This document shows, piece after piece, positions 1 to 5,319 of a stretch of DNA of 9,187 nucleotides. The stretch comes from a bacterium (GTDB taxonomy: Bacteria; Actinomycetota; Acidimicrobiia; Acidimicrobiales; Bin134): positions 1-9,187 of the forward strand of contig JAPPKI010000480.1 in the NCBI GenBank assembly GCA_028820035.1, given 5' to 3'. The notes under the pieces were generated by a model. It saw nothing but the letters and a program-made list of their open reading frames with translations. It had not been told where the DNA came from and did not search any database. The stretch's first letter is position 1. Each line of letters begins with the position of its first letter. The position numbers and the translations under genes were made by a program.

Positions 1-1
1 G

Positions 2-367
2 TTCGGAGCGCTGATTGAGACACCGAATTCGCTGATTGCGGGGGCTTCGGGGGCCATCTTCGGTTTGTTGGGTGCCTACGCCGCCCTGTCGCTGGCCCAA
101 GGAGTGGGGTTGTTCCAGACTCCGATAGGGCCGATTCTCGCCATAAATCTGGTGATCAGCTTCACCGTGCGGTCCGTTTCGCTGGGTGGCCACATCGGCG
201 GTCTCATTGGTGGCTTCCTCGTGGGTGCAGCCGCCGCCTATGCCATTCGCCGACAGCAGCACACGACCGTGGTTCCGGTGCTTGCCGCGGTAGTGGTGGC
301 GGGGGCTTCCTTTGTTGGTGCCCTATGGGCAGCCAGCCGCTCCACCGTGGTGCTTATTGTCGGCTAG
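2..367 (+). CDS. Rhomboid-family intramembrane serine protease, C-terminal part (5' end cut by window start)
   Basis: Rhomboids cleave membrane proteins within the bilayer using a Ser-His dyad. The open frame runs from base 2 to a TAG at 365-367. Its first visible residues include the GASGAIFG motif, whose serine (codon 47-49) is the expected nucleophile at the start of a transmembrane helix. The motif SLGGHIGG follows, with its histidine at codon 191-193 as the expected dyad partner in the next-to-last helix. The remaining protein is hydrophobic and glycine/alanine-rich, with about three or four membrane segments, and ends in a hydrophobic tail. The N-terminal helices and start codon lie outside the window. 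It converges with the SRPBCC gene, with only four bases between the two stop codons. The substrate cannot be inferred. The family call is firm because both catalytic motifs are present in the right order. Confidence 0.88.
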   Translation, partial: FGALIETPNSLIAGASGAIFGLLGAYAALSLAQGVGLFQTPIGPILAINLVISFTVRSVSLGGHIGGLIGGFLVGAAAAYAIRRQQHTTVVPVLAAVVVAGASFVGALWAASRSTVVLIVG

Positions 368-371
368 CGAA

Positions 372-806
372 CTAGACGAACTGGGCCCGCAGCGTTTTCA
401 GGTTGCGGCGCCACACCCATTCGAGGATGCGGGCGCCGACGATGTCGCCCAGTAGACCACCCATCCACCAGGGAAAGTTCAGTCTCTCGGCCCAGCAGAA
501 CTCAGTGCGGTCGGTGCCGGCGGGGGCGAGGGTGAAGCGTCCTTCGCCGGTGACTAGCCCAGTGTGGCGCACACCTATGGAAGCCCCGTCCACCCATTCG
601 GTGATCACCATGGCATCAGTGAGGCGTAGGGGGCCGATCTTGGTGCGGCATTCAAAGGCGGTGCCCACTCCCTCGGTCTGGATTCCTTGAAAGGAGATCG
701 ACTCGGCGTCGGCCATCCACTCGGTGTGTGAGTCGATGCGGCGCACGTACTCCCACACCGCGTCGAGAGGCGCTTCGATGGTGGTGGAAACTCGGATATG
801 GGCCAC
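372..806 (-). CDS. SRPBCC-family (polyketide cyclase/dehydrase-like, START/Bet v1 fold) protein
   Basis: This is a predicted 144-residue soluble protein. The N-terminus fits the SRPBCC pattern: a first beta strand with STTIEAPLDAVWEYV, then a helix with the typical 'DSHTEWMADAESI' segment. Alternating strands follow, then a long C-terminal amphipathic helix (LGDIVGARILEWVWRRNLKTL). The family binds hydrophobic ligands in a deep cavity, and no specific ligand can be named. I chose the GTG at 804-806 over a longer ATG at 873-875 for two reasons. A GGAG lies seven bases upstream of the GTG, and the longer start would run 65 bases into the PIN toxin gene with no family-like sequence. It begins four bases after the toxin stop, so it is probably the third cistron of the toxin-antitoxin operon. 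Its role there is unknown. Confidence 0.8.
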   Translation of the reverse strand: MAHIRVSTTIEAPLDAVWEYVRRIDSHTEWMADAESISFQGIQTEGVGTAFECRTKIGPLRLTDAMVITEWVDGASIGVRHTGLVTGEGRFTLAPAGTDRTEFCWAERLNFPWWMGGLLGDIVGARILEWVWRRNLKTLRAQFV

Positions 807-810
807 GGAC

Positions 811-1239
811 TCACTCCGAGTCTTCTGGTGGGCTGCGGCGAACATCGACTCTTCGCACGTCTCCAGGCCAATCAAGGATCTTCTGGTCGGTGGTCAGAAG
901 GGTATGGCCTCCAATTTGCGCGGTGGCAACGATGAATCTGTCCGCTGGGTCTTTGTGGAAGCCTCTTTGGCCCAGTTCCACTGCATGGACAGCCTCGGGG
1001 CCGAGCAGGGGCAGCTCCCGGAGCCCTTCGCCAATTCGGTCCAAACGCCAGCGGCTAGCTTCGCAGCCGAGTGCGATTTTGTGCTTCTCGGCGAGGATCG
1101 CGACCTCCCAAAAGGTGACCACTGAAACAGCTACGGAGTCAACGTCCCAAGCCCGCGCAATCATGCCGCGGACCTCAGGGCTGAGGCGATGGTTGTCTTG
1201 AAGCACCCACAGAAGCGCGTTGGTGTCCAGCAGCAGCAT
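811..1239 (-). CDS. VapC-like type II toxin, PIN-domain ribonuclease
   Basis: This is a 142-residue PIN-domain protein, the usual size for VapC toxins, which are Mg2+-dependent RNases that cut tRNA or rRNA sites when free of antitoxin. The acidic active-site set is present: D5 in LLLDTNALLW, E45 in VTFWEVA, D97/D100 in HKDPADRF, and D118 in LLTTDQ. The ATG at 1237-1239 overlaps the antitoxin stop by one base (TAATG), a classic translationally coupled toxin-antitoxin arrangement. A longer reading to an ATG at 1284 is possible but adds an arginine-rich stretch lying wholly inside the antitoxin gene. All catalytic residues appear intact, so this looks like a functional toxin rather than a remnant. 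The RNA target cannot be deduced from the sequence. Confidence 0.9.
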   Translation of the reverse strand: MLLLDTNALLWVLQDNHRLSPEVRGMIARAWDVDSVAVSVVTFWEVAILAEKHKIALGCEASRWRLDRIGEGLRELPLLGPEAVHAVELGQRGFHKDPADRFIVATAQIGGHTLLTTDQKILDWPGDVRRVDVRRSPPEDSE

Positions 1240-1559
1240 TAGGGGCGAGTGGCGTCTGGAACGTCTTCGAGCATTGCCTCCCATTCAGCCCATTCACCCA
1301 TGGTTGAGGGGATGAGTCCCTCCTCGTCGAAGATGACCAGGGACTCCTTGCAGGCACCCAAAATCGGCTCTCGTTCCTGGCGTGAATTCATCGGCACGAG
1401 TTTGACCACTGGTCGTCCGTGCTTTGTGATGATCACTTCTTCTCCAGTCTCGCTTACACGGTCCATTATCTGTAGGCATCGAGATTTGAATGAAGCAGCA
1501 CCGATCTGGTTGACGGCACCGTCAGGTGATCCTGTTTTGACTGGAAATGTGTCGGACAT
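1239..1559 (-). CDS. Phd/YefM-family (prevent-host-death) type II antitoxin
   Basis: This 106-residue protein has the Phd/YefM signature at about residues 16-56: a NQIGAASFKSRCLQIMD segment, then GEEVIITKHGRP and VVKLVP. That N-terminal part dimerises and binds operator DNA. The acidic C-terminal tail (DEEGLIPSTMGEWAEWEAMLED) is the expected toxin-neutralising segment, disordered until it wraps around the PIN toxin. The ATG at 1557-1559 has a good Shine-Dalgarno (AGAGGA, about five bases upstream). The gene precedes and overlaps the PIN toxin by one base. Autoregulation by the antitoxin-toxin complex is expected for the family, and a candidate operator (direct repeats at 1595-1613) lies about 36 bases upstream. 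The first 15 residues are a little longer than in typical Phd proteins and are not conserved-looking. Confidence 0.9.
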   Translation of the reverse strand: MSDTFPVKTGSPDGAVNQIGAASFKSRCLQIMDRVSETGEEVIITKHGRPVVKLVPMNSRQEREPILGACKESLVIFDEEGLIPSTMGEWAEWEAMLEDVPDATRP

Positions 1560-1594
1560 TCGGATCCTCTGCGAAATCGCACGCTTTCTTATGG

Positions 1595-1613
1595 CTAGTC
1601 ACAATCTAGTCAC
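1595..1613 (-). promoter_or_regulatory. Candidate antitoxin operator: two 8-bp direct repeats with 11-bp period
   Basis: On the minus strand GTGACTAG occurs twice, at 1606-1613 and 1595-1602, separated by three bases. The repeats are therefore in phase on one face of the helix. They sit about 36-54 bases upstream of the antitoxin ATG, in the 145-bp divergent gap, where an autoregulatory operator and promoter are expected. The repeat is direct visual evidence. Its assignment as operator is inference. Confidence 0.4.
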
Positions 1614-1636
1614 TTTTCCTGTGCCGCATCGAAGCA

Positions 1637-1664
1637 GATTTGCCGGCAAGTCAGTCTGCAAATC
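1637..1664. repeat. Nested palindromes in the intergenic gap
   Basis: TTGCCGGCAA at 1640-1649 is a perfect 10-bp palindrome. It lies within a wider inverted pair, GATTTGC at 1637-1643 and GCAAATC at 1658-1664. Position upstream of the truncated desulfurase, in a gap of 145 bp with no gene, would suit a transcription-factor site. No factor can be named and chance is possible. Confidence 0.3.
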
Positions 1665-1704
1665 ACCGTTTCAGGTCAGGCCTGCTTCTCGTAGGATCGA
1701 GGAC

Positions 1705-1851
1705 GTGGAGACAGCGGGAGAGATTTCCTATTTCGACAACGCAGCGTCCACCCCGCTGTGCCCTGAGGCGGTGGAGGCCATGGTGCCCTTGCATCGGGAT
1801 CTTTATGCCAATCCGACCGGGGCGCGTCGAATGGCCCGGGATACCCGCCGC
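1705..1851 (+). pseudogene. Cysteine desulfurase, 5' fragment (49 codons) truncated at an IS remnant
   Basis: From a GTG at 1705, preceded by purine-rich AGGATCGAGG, the frame encodes FDNAASTPLCPEAVEAM and on to MARDTRR. This matches the first 48 residues of the intact cysteine desulfurase at 4160. Over the 42 aligned codons (1726-1851 versus 4175-4300) I count 104/126 identical bases and 37/42 identical residues, so most differences are silent. Homology stops abruptly after the second of two arginine codons at 1846-1851. The next bases belong to a transposase reading on the other strand. The open frame continues through that DNA to a stop at 1963-1965, which would give an 86-residue chimera lacking the PLP lysine and catalytic cysteine. 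It cannot be a working desulfurase. The mostly synonymous divergence indicates a once-functional separate gene copy, not a recent duplication of the neighbour. Confidence 0.85.
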
Positions 1852-1853
1852 CG

Positions 1854-2320
1854 TAGGGTGGCCACCGCGCTCTGGTTGTCCTTGCCGATGATCAAATCGC
1901 CCTCCCAGTGGCCGGACTCGTTTCAGTCTTCGGCTTCAGCGGGCCGGCTGGCTATGGGCTTGTAGTCGTCCAAAACCGAGCGTCTAGCCTGCTCGCAGCA
2001 CCCCCTCGGCTTGCGCTGGCGGCGGGCCCGGGGCAGCTTCTTCCAAGCGCCGAGCCTCAGCCCGCTACGCCCAGAGGTGTCGCAGTACGCCCAGTAGATC
2101 ATTCCCGCAAACACCCTGTCGCCCAGCTCGCGCAGCTCCGCTGAGATGGCATGCGGCGACAGGCGCTCTTTGAGTCGCTTGTGCACCAGCCGGACAAGCC
2201 CGGGGCCTGAGGCCAGCTTCGCAAGCCTCGGCCTTTTCGCCGATGCGTCGGCTTGGGCCTGCGCTCTCTCGGCGCAATACGCGCCCAGCCAGCAGCGCTT
2301 CTTCTCCCTCCAGATCGTCG
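1854..2320 (-). pseudogene. IS30-family transposase fragment (internal part only)
   Basis: On the minus strand this encodes SRATIWREKKR, the end of the N-terminal helix-turn-helix. Then come AKRPRLAKLA, RLKERLSPHAISAELRE, a MIYWAYCD..SGRSGL segment, KPIASRPAEAED, and finally ESGHWEGDLIIGKDNQSAVATL. The last is the signature block of IS30 transposases, and its Asp in WEGD is the first residue of the DDE triad. A TGA at 1923-1925 interrupts the frame just before the signature, where an arginine codon (CGA) would be typical. The remaining D and E residues are missing because the DNA switches to desulfurase sequence at about 1853. The N-terminal boundary with the IS3 piece is uncertain by roughly 30 bases. 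A frame without the stop cannot be recovered downstream, so this is non-functional. Confidence 0.8.
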
Positions 2321-2630
2321 CCCGGCTCCTGCACCCAGAAAGCCGTCGCTGGCATGGCAGATCACGCTCCATTCGCAGCCTCGAGTTCTCCCGGCGCAAC
2401 CGCACCAGTTCAGAGCGCGCCTCGGTCGTCAGACCCGGTCTTTCGCCCCGGTCGATGCAGGCCTGGCGAACCCAGTTCCCCAAACTCGTCGCCCTGATAT
2501 CCAGATCATCAGCGACATGCTAGATCGGCCGGTCCCCGCCTGACACCGACGCCACCGCGTCAGCCTTGAACTCCTTGGTGAAACGCCGCCTGGTCCTGTT
2601 CGGCGGCCTCTCCTCTTTCATCAATGACAT
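2320..2630 (-). pseudogene. IS3-family OrfA (transposase DNA-binding subunit) remnant
   Basis: ATG at 2628-2630 with AGAGG five bases upstream begins MSLMKEERPPNRTRRRFTKE, continuing FKADAVASVSGGDRPI. This is the typical OrfA helix-turn-helix opening. A TAG at 2520-2522 breaks it after 36 codons. The frame then resumes with HVADDLDIRATSLGNWVRQA, RPGLTTEARSELVRLRREN and SRLRMERDL, the recognition helix and leucine-zipper region of IS3 OrfA. Next, the usual LLKKATAF continuation appears only after a one-base slip (ATAFWVQE, near 2330-2350), which marks a frameshift. After that the sequence passes into IS30-type transposase, and no OrfB is found. The nonsense codon plus the frameshift make it a pseudogene. 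The family assignment rests on the conserved LTTEARSELVRLRREN block. Confidence 0.82.
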
Positions 2631-2654
2631 GGTTACCTCTTAATCGAGGTGACC
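2631..2654. repeat. 9-bp inverted repeat (8/9 match) at the outer edge of the IS3 remnant
   Basis: GGTTACCTC at 2631-2639 and GAGGTGACC at 2646-2654 form a near-perfect hairpin around six AT-rich bases. On the minus strand the structure contains the AGAGG Shine-Dalgarno of the OrfA remnant, so folded read-through RNA would mask it. Masking of that kind is a known IS strategy against impinging transcription. On the plus strand it overlaps the -35 region of a putative promoter. Either role is inferred. Confidence 0.4.
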
Positions 2655-2672
2655 AGCCAAAGGGGGTATACT
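2644..2672 (+). promoter_or_regulatory. Putative promoter of the secreted-protein gene
   Basis: TATACT at 2667-2672 is a good -10 hexamer. Seventeen bases upstream, TCGAGG (2644-2649) is a poor -35. Transcription would begin near 2679-2680, about 13 bases before the GTG at 2693, which would exclude the longer upstream ATG start. The -35 position lies within the inverted repeat next to the IS remnant, so the promoter may have been formed or altered by that insertion. Confidence 0.35.
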
Positions 2673-2692
2673 CAACTGCTAGTTTTTCTGGG

Positions 2693-3427
2693 GTGAGGCA
2701 ACTCAGAAGCATTGCGGTAGGAATCATTGTTGGGCTGGCCGTAGGGTTAGTGGGGCCGGTGTCGGCCCATGATCCGGCCAGTGAGATCGCCCAACGTGAT
2801 GAATTGATAACGGCCCAAGAAGCCCTGTTGAACGTCTACAGGTGCAAATTCGGTATTGATACCGAGGTTGTACCCGGAGGGTGTGTAGACGGAAAACCGT
2901 TGGCGGGAGCATCAGAGGTATCCCCAACGCCAACAACTGTTGTCAAGCCCGGCAACTGCCGGGTGACAGAACGGGCTGGGCCGGATGTGGTGTCGTGTAG
3001 TTGGGGACACAGCAAGCGGTTCACCATCAACAGGTGGGAGCCACCGGGAGAGGGGGAGTCATTCCACGTCCCCGGTGGTGACGCTTCGTTAGGGGATCAT
3101 TCGTCATGGGAGGACGTTCAGTGGAATTTGAGGGGGTTCAATGCCTACATCCACTGGGATGAGCACATCTGGCATACAAGCCGTAGCCCATCAACTCTCT
3201 ACTACGAGTTCGACGGAGGAGAGACTTATCGCAGCAGTAGGGAGCCTTTCTGCGAATACAGCGAATGCACCCCCCTATACTTCACCAACGTTTTTGCCAA
3301 CAAGTCGGCTTCTAGACTCGATGCCACAGTCAACGAAGGGGATGGGAGGGGCACCATCAGCGCATCCTTCACCCTGACGGACTTTCAGGCAGCGGTTGGC
3401 TGGCTACTGGCCTACCAGTTCTCTTAG
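2693..3427 (+). CDS. Secreted protein of unknown function with Sec signal peptide and six cysteines
   Basis: I do not recognise a named family. From the GTG at 2693, the protein (244 residues) starts VRQLRS, followed by a hydrophobic core (IAVGIIVGLAVGLVGPV) and an SA/HD cleavage site after residue 25. This is a textbook Sec signal peptide. A longer reading from ATG 2624 would bury the signal 23 residues inside and overlap the IS remnant, so GTG is preferred despite a weak ribosome site. The mature part opens with a short helical stretch, SEIAQRDELITAQEALLNVYRC, and PGGCVDGKPL. A Pro/Thr linker and a tryptophan- and tyrosine-rich C-terminal domain (WEDVQWNLRGFNAYIHWDEH) follow. The mature cysteines C51, C64, C89, C102, C187 and C192 could form three disulfides. 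Its DNA looks less GC-rich than the flanking operons, consistent with acquisition alongside the IS. Its gene ends 42 bases before the next one. Confidence 0.72.
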   Translation: MRQLRSIAVGIIVGLAVGLVGPVSAHDPASEIAQRDELITAQEALLNVYRCKFGIDTEVVPGGCVDGKPLAGASEVSPTPTTVVKPGNCRVTERAGPDVVSCSWGHSKRFTINRWEPPGEGESFHVPGGDASLGDHSSWEDVQWNLRGFNAYIHWDEHIWHTSRSPSTLYYEFDGGETYRSSREPFCEYSECTPLYFTNVFANKSASRLDATVNEGDGRGTISASFTLTDFQAAVGWLLAYQFS

Positions 3428-3469
3428 CCGATGGCTGAAACCCCTACACAGAGAAAGTGATAGCGGGAA

Positions 3470-4138
3470 GTGAAAACCTCAGTTCAAACCCCTGTTATCG
3501 AGTTCTTCTGGGATCCGATCTGCCCGTTTGCGTGGCTCACTTCTCGGTGGGTGACCGATGTCGCCCGTCAGCGGGACTACGAGGTGGATTGGCGGCTGAT
3601 CTGCCTTTCGATTCTCAACGAGGACAGCGACTACGACAATTTCCCCGAGGGCTATCGGGACCTGCACAACAAGGGTCGGCGCATGTTGCGGGTAGCCCAG
3701 GCGGTGCGCGACCAGCATGGCGCGGCCGCAGCTGGCGAGCTCTACACCGCCTACGGGTCCACCATTTGGAATCCCGATGCGGATATTCGCTCGACCATGG
3801 GCGAAGTGGCTTCCGACGGGCACTTGGCGGCCGCACTGGAAATGGCCGGCCTTTCGCCGGGGTCGGTGGCGGCGGCCGAGGACGAGTCGCTGGACGATGC
3901 GCTGAAGAGCTCCACCGAGGAAGCGCTGAGCCGAACTGGGCGGGATGTGGGTACTCCGATCATCACCTTCCACCACAGCGGGGGCTCCACGTCGTTCTTC
4001 GGACCGGTGGTGAGCAAAGTGCCACCCCCAGAGGAGGCTGTGCGCCTGTGGGATGCGGTGGTGACCCTGGCTGAGTGGCCGTCGTTTGCTGAGCTAAAGC
4101 GCTCCAAGCGCGACGATCTGGTATTCCCCAAGGTCTAG
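3470..4138 (+). CDS. Rv2466c-like mycothiol-dependent nitroreductase / DsbA-family thioredoxin-fold protein
   Basis: This 222-residue protein matches the Mycobacterium Rv2466c family in order. It has FFWDPICPFAWLTSRWV at residues 12-28, LSILNE near 46, LYTAYGSTIWN mid-protein, and DVGTPIITF. The C-terminal block FFGPVVSKVPPPEEA is followed by LWDAVVTL and FAELKR. The family has a thioredoxin fold with a helical insert. Rv2466c reduces nitro-compounds with mycothiol, so the protein points to an actinobacterial cytoplasm. The active-site motif here is C18-P-F-A, so the resolving cysteine is replaced by alanine, leaving a one-cysteine, monothiol-type site. The start is GTG at 3470 with GGGA almost touching it, and the fold begins ten residues later, so no earlier start is needed. 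It lies 21 bases before the cysteine desulfurase in the same direction and is probably cotranscribed. The physiological substrate is unknown. Confidence 0.85.
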   Translation: MKTSVQTPVIEFFWDPICPFAWLTSRWVTDVARQRDYEVDWRLICLSILNEDSDYDNFPEGYRDLHNKGRRMLRVAQAVRDQHGAAAAGELYTAYGSTIWNPDADIRSTMGEVASDGHLAAALEMAGLSPGSVAAAEDESLDDALKSSTEEALSRTGRDVGTPIITFHHSGGSTSFFGPVVSKVPPPEEAVRLWDAVVTLAEWPSFAELKRSKRDDLVFPKV

Positions 4139-4159
4139 AGGGAAGCGGGAGGATCGGCG

Positions 4160-5302
4160 ATGGCCCCCGAGAGGATTGCCTACCTTGACAATGCGGCATC
4201 TACTCCGCTGTGTCCCGAGGCAGTGGAGGCTATGGCACCCCTGCATCGGGAGTTGTATGCCAACCCGACCGGGGCGCATCGAATGGCCCGGGACACCCGC
4301 CGCGGCATAGACGATGCCCGCGATGTGATGGCTGAGGCTCTGGGCTCAGAGCCGGGGGAGGTCGTGTTCACCGGCGGGGGCACCGAGGGCGACAACATGG
4401 CGGTGGTCGGCCGGCATATGCAGGTGGGCGGGGTGACGGTGTGCTCGGCCATCGAGCACCATGCCGTGCTGGAGCCGGTGGAGCACTTGGGGGGACGGGT
4501 GGTGGCGGTAGACGCCGCTGGGGTCGTTGACCTCGATGCGCTGGCTGCGGCCCTCGACGACAGCGTGACCGTGGTGTCGGTGATGCTGGCCAACAACGAG
4601 ACCGGCATGGTCCAGCCCTTGGGGAAGGTGGCCGATGTGGTCCGCTCGTCGGCCTCCAATGCCGTACTCCACACCGATGCGGTGCAGGCCTTCCCCTGGT
4701 TGGACGTGGCTTCGCTGGCGGAGGACGCCGATCTGATCTCGGTCAGTGCCCACAAATTCGGCGGTCCCAAGGGGGTGGGCGCGCTGGTGGTGCGCGAGGG
4801 AGTAGAGCTGTCGCCGCTGATGTTGGGGGGTGGCCAGGAACGAGGGCTGCGCTCGGGGACCCACAACGCCGCGGGAATCGCGGGCATGGCCGCGGCCGCC
4901 GAGGTTGTGCTGAAGAGCCGGGCTGAGCAGGTGGAGCGCCTGGCCGGGTTGCGGGACCGGCTGGCGGACGGGATTCTGGCTGCGGTGCCCGACACGGTGG
5001 AGACTGGAGAGCGGTCGGGCAAGGTGGCCGGGTCGGCCCACCTGTGCTTCGGGGGCATCGAGTCGGAGGCGCTGCTGTTCCTGTTGGAGGATGCCGGGGT
5101 GTATGCATCGGCGGCATCATCGTGCTCTAGCGGCGCGCAGGATCCGTCCCATGTGCTGGCCGCTATGGGCTATGACCGGATGCTGGCAGGAGGATCGCTG
5201 CGGCTCTCGCTGGGCTATGAGACCGCCGATGCCGACATCGATCAGGCGTTGGCTGTCATTCCTGACGCGGTGGCCCGGCTGCGGGCCTACGGCAAGGGCT
5301 AG
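4160..5302 (+). CDS. Cysteine desulfurase (IscS/NifS-type, PLP-dependent)
   Basis: This enzyme converts L-cysteine to alanine and leaves a persulfide sulfur for tRNA thiolation, Fe-S cluster assembly and other uses. The 380-residue length is normal. Class V aminotransferase landmarks run in order: YLDNAASTP at 8-16, TGGGTEGDN near 71-79, H100 that stacks on PLP, ANNETG at 144-149, D173 and Q176 in HTDAVQ, and PLP Schiff-base K199 in SAHKFGGPKG. Then come RSGTHN near 231-236 and the mobile catalytic C322 in ASSCSSG. The ATG at 4160 is preceded by GGGAGGA at good spacing. The next gene, mnmA, begins 17 bases after the stop. Desulfurase-MnmA is a known partner pair, so tRNA 2-thiolation is the most likely main job, with other sulfur transfers possible. 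A truncated relative sits at 1705. All catalytic residues are intact. Confidence 0.94.
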   Translation: MAPERIAYLDNAASTPLCPEAVEAMAPLHRELYANPTGAHRMARDTRRGIDDARDVMAEALGSEPGEVVFTGGGTEGDNMAVVGRHMQVGGVTVCSAIEHHAVLEPVEHLGGRVVAVDAAGVVDLDALAAALDDSVTVVSVMLANNETGMVQPLGKVADVVRSSASNAVLHTDAVQAFPWLDVASLAEDADLISVSAHKFGGPKGVGALVVREGVELSPLMLGGGQERGLRSGTHNAAGIAGMAAAAEVVLKSRAEQVERLAGLRDRLADGILAAVPDTVETGERSGKVAGSAHLCFGGIESEALLFLLEDAGVYASAASSCSSGAQDPSHVLAAMGYDRMLAGGSLRLSLGYETADADIDQALAVIPDAVARLRAYGKG

Positions 5303-5319
5303 AGGGAAGGGTCGAAGCG

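Larger units (their letters stand above)
1854..2654 (-). mobile_element. Composite remnant of two insertion sequences (IS30-type joined to IS3-type)
   Basis: Reading the minus strand from 2654, the segment holds a Shine-Dalgarno and ATG, an IS3-type OrfA start, then an IS30-type transposase middle part. It stops dead at the desulfurase fragment. No complete element is present. The IS30 part lacks the C-terminal half of its catalytic domain, and the IS3 part lacks OrfB entirely. I see no matching terminal inverted repeats at the two ends. It is therefore a decayed junction product of at least two mobile elements and is not expected to move by itself. Confidence 0.8.

Noticed and set aside
807..875. 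ATG at 875 as the start of the SRPBCC protein
   Set aside because: It would overlap the PIN toxin by 65 bases. The GTG at 806 has GGAG at seven bases and matches the start of the conserved fold.
1249..1965. Long plus-strand open frame of 238 codons across the antitoxin and the desulfurase fragment
   Set aside because: Its first two thirds are antisense to the well-supported antitoxin gene and to the regulatory gap. Only codons from 1705 have homology, and that part is described as the truncated desulfurase.
2624..2692. Upstream ATG start of the secreted protein at 2624
   Set aside because: It has no Shine-Dalgarno, overlaps the IS remnant's start codon, lies upstream of the probable -10 box, and would place the signal peptide 23 residues from the N-terminus.
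3431..3460. Nine-codon ORF (MAETPTQRK) before the Rv2466c-like gene
   Set aside because: It has no ribosome site, no repetition or regulatory residues such as runs of one amino acid, and is no better than expected by chance.
4180..5058. 292-codon minus-strand frame opposite the cysteine desulfurase
   Set aside because: It is low-complexity Ser/Ala/Thr/Pro/Arg sequence with no recognisable domain, an antisense shadow of a firmly identified high-GC gene.
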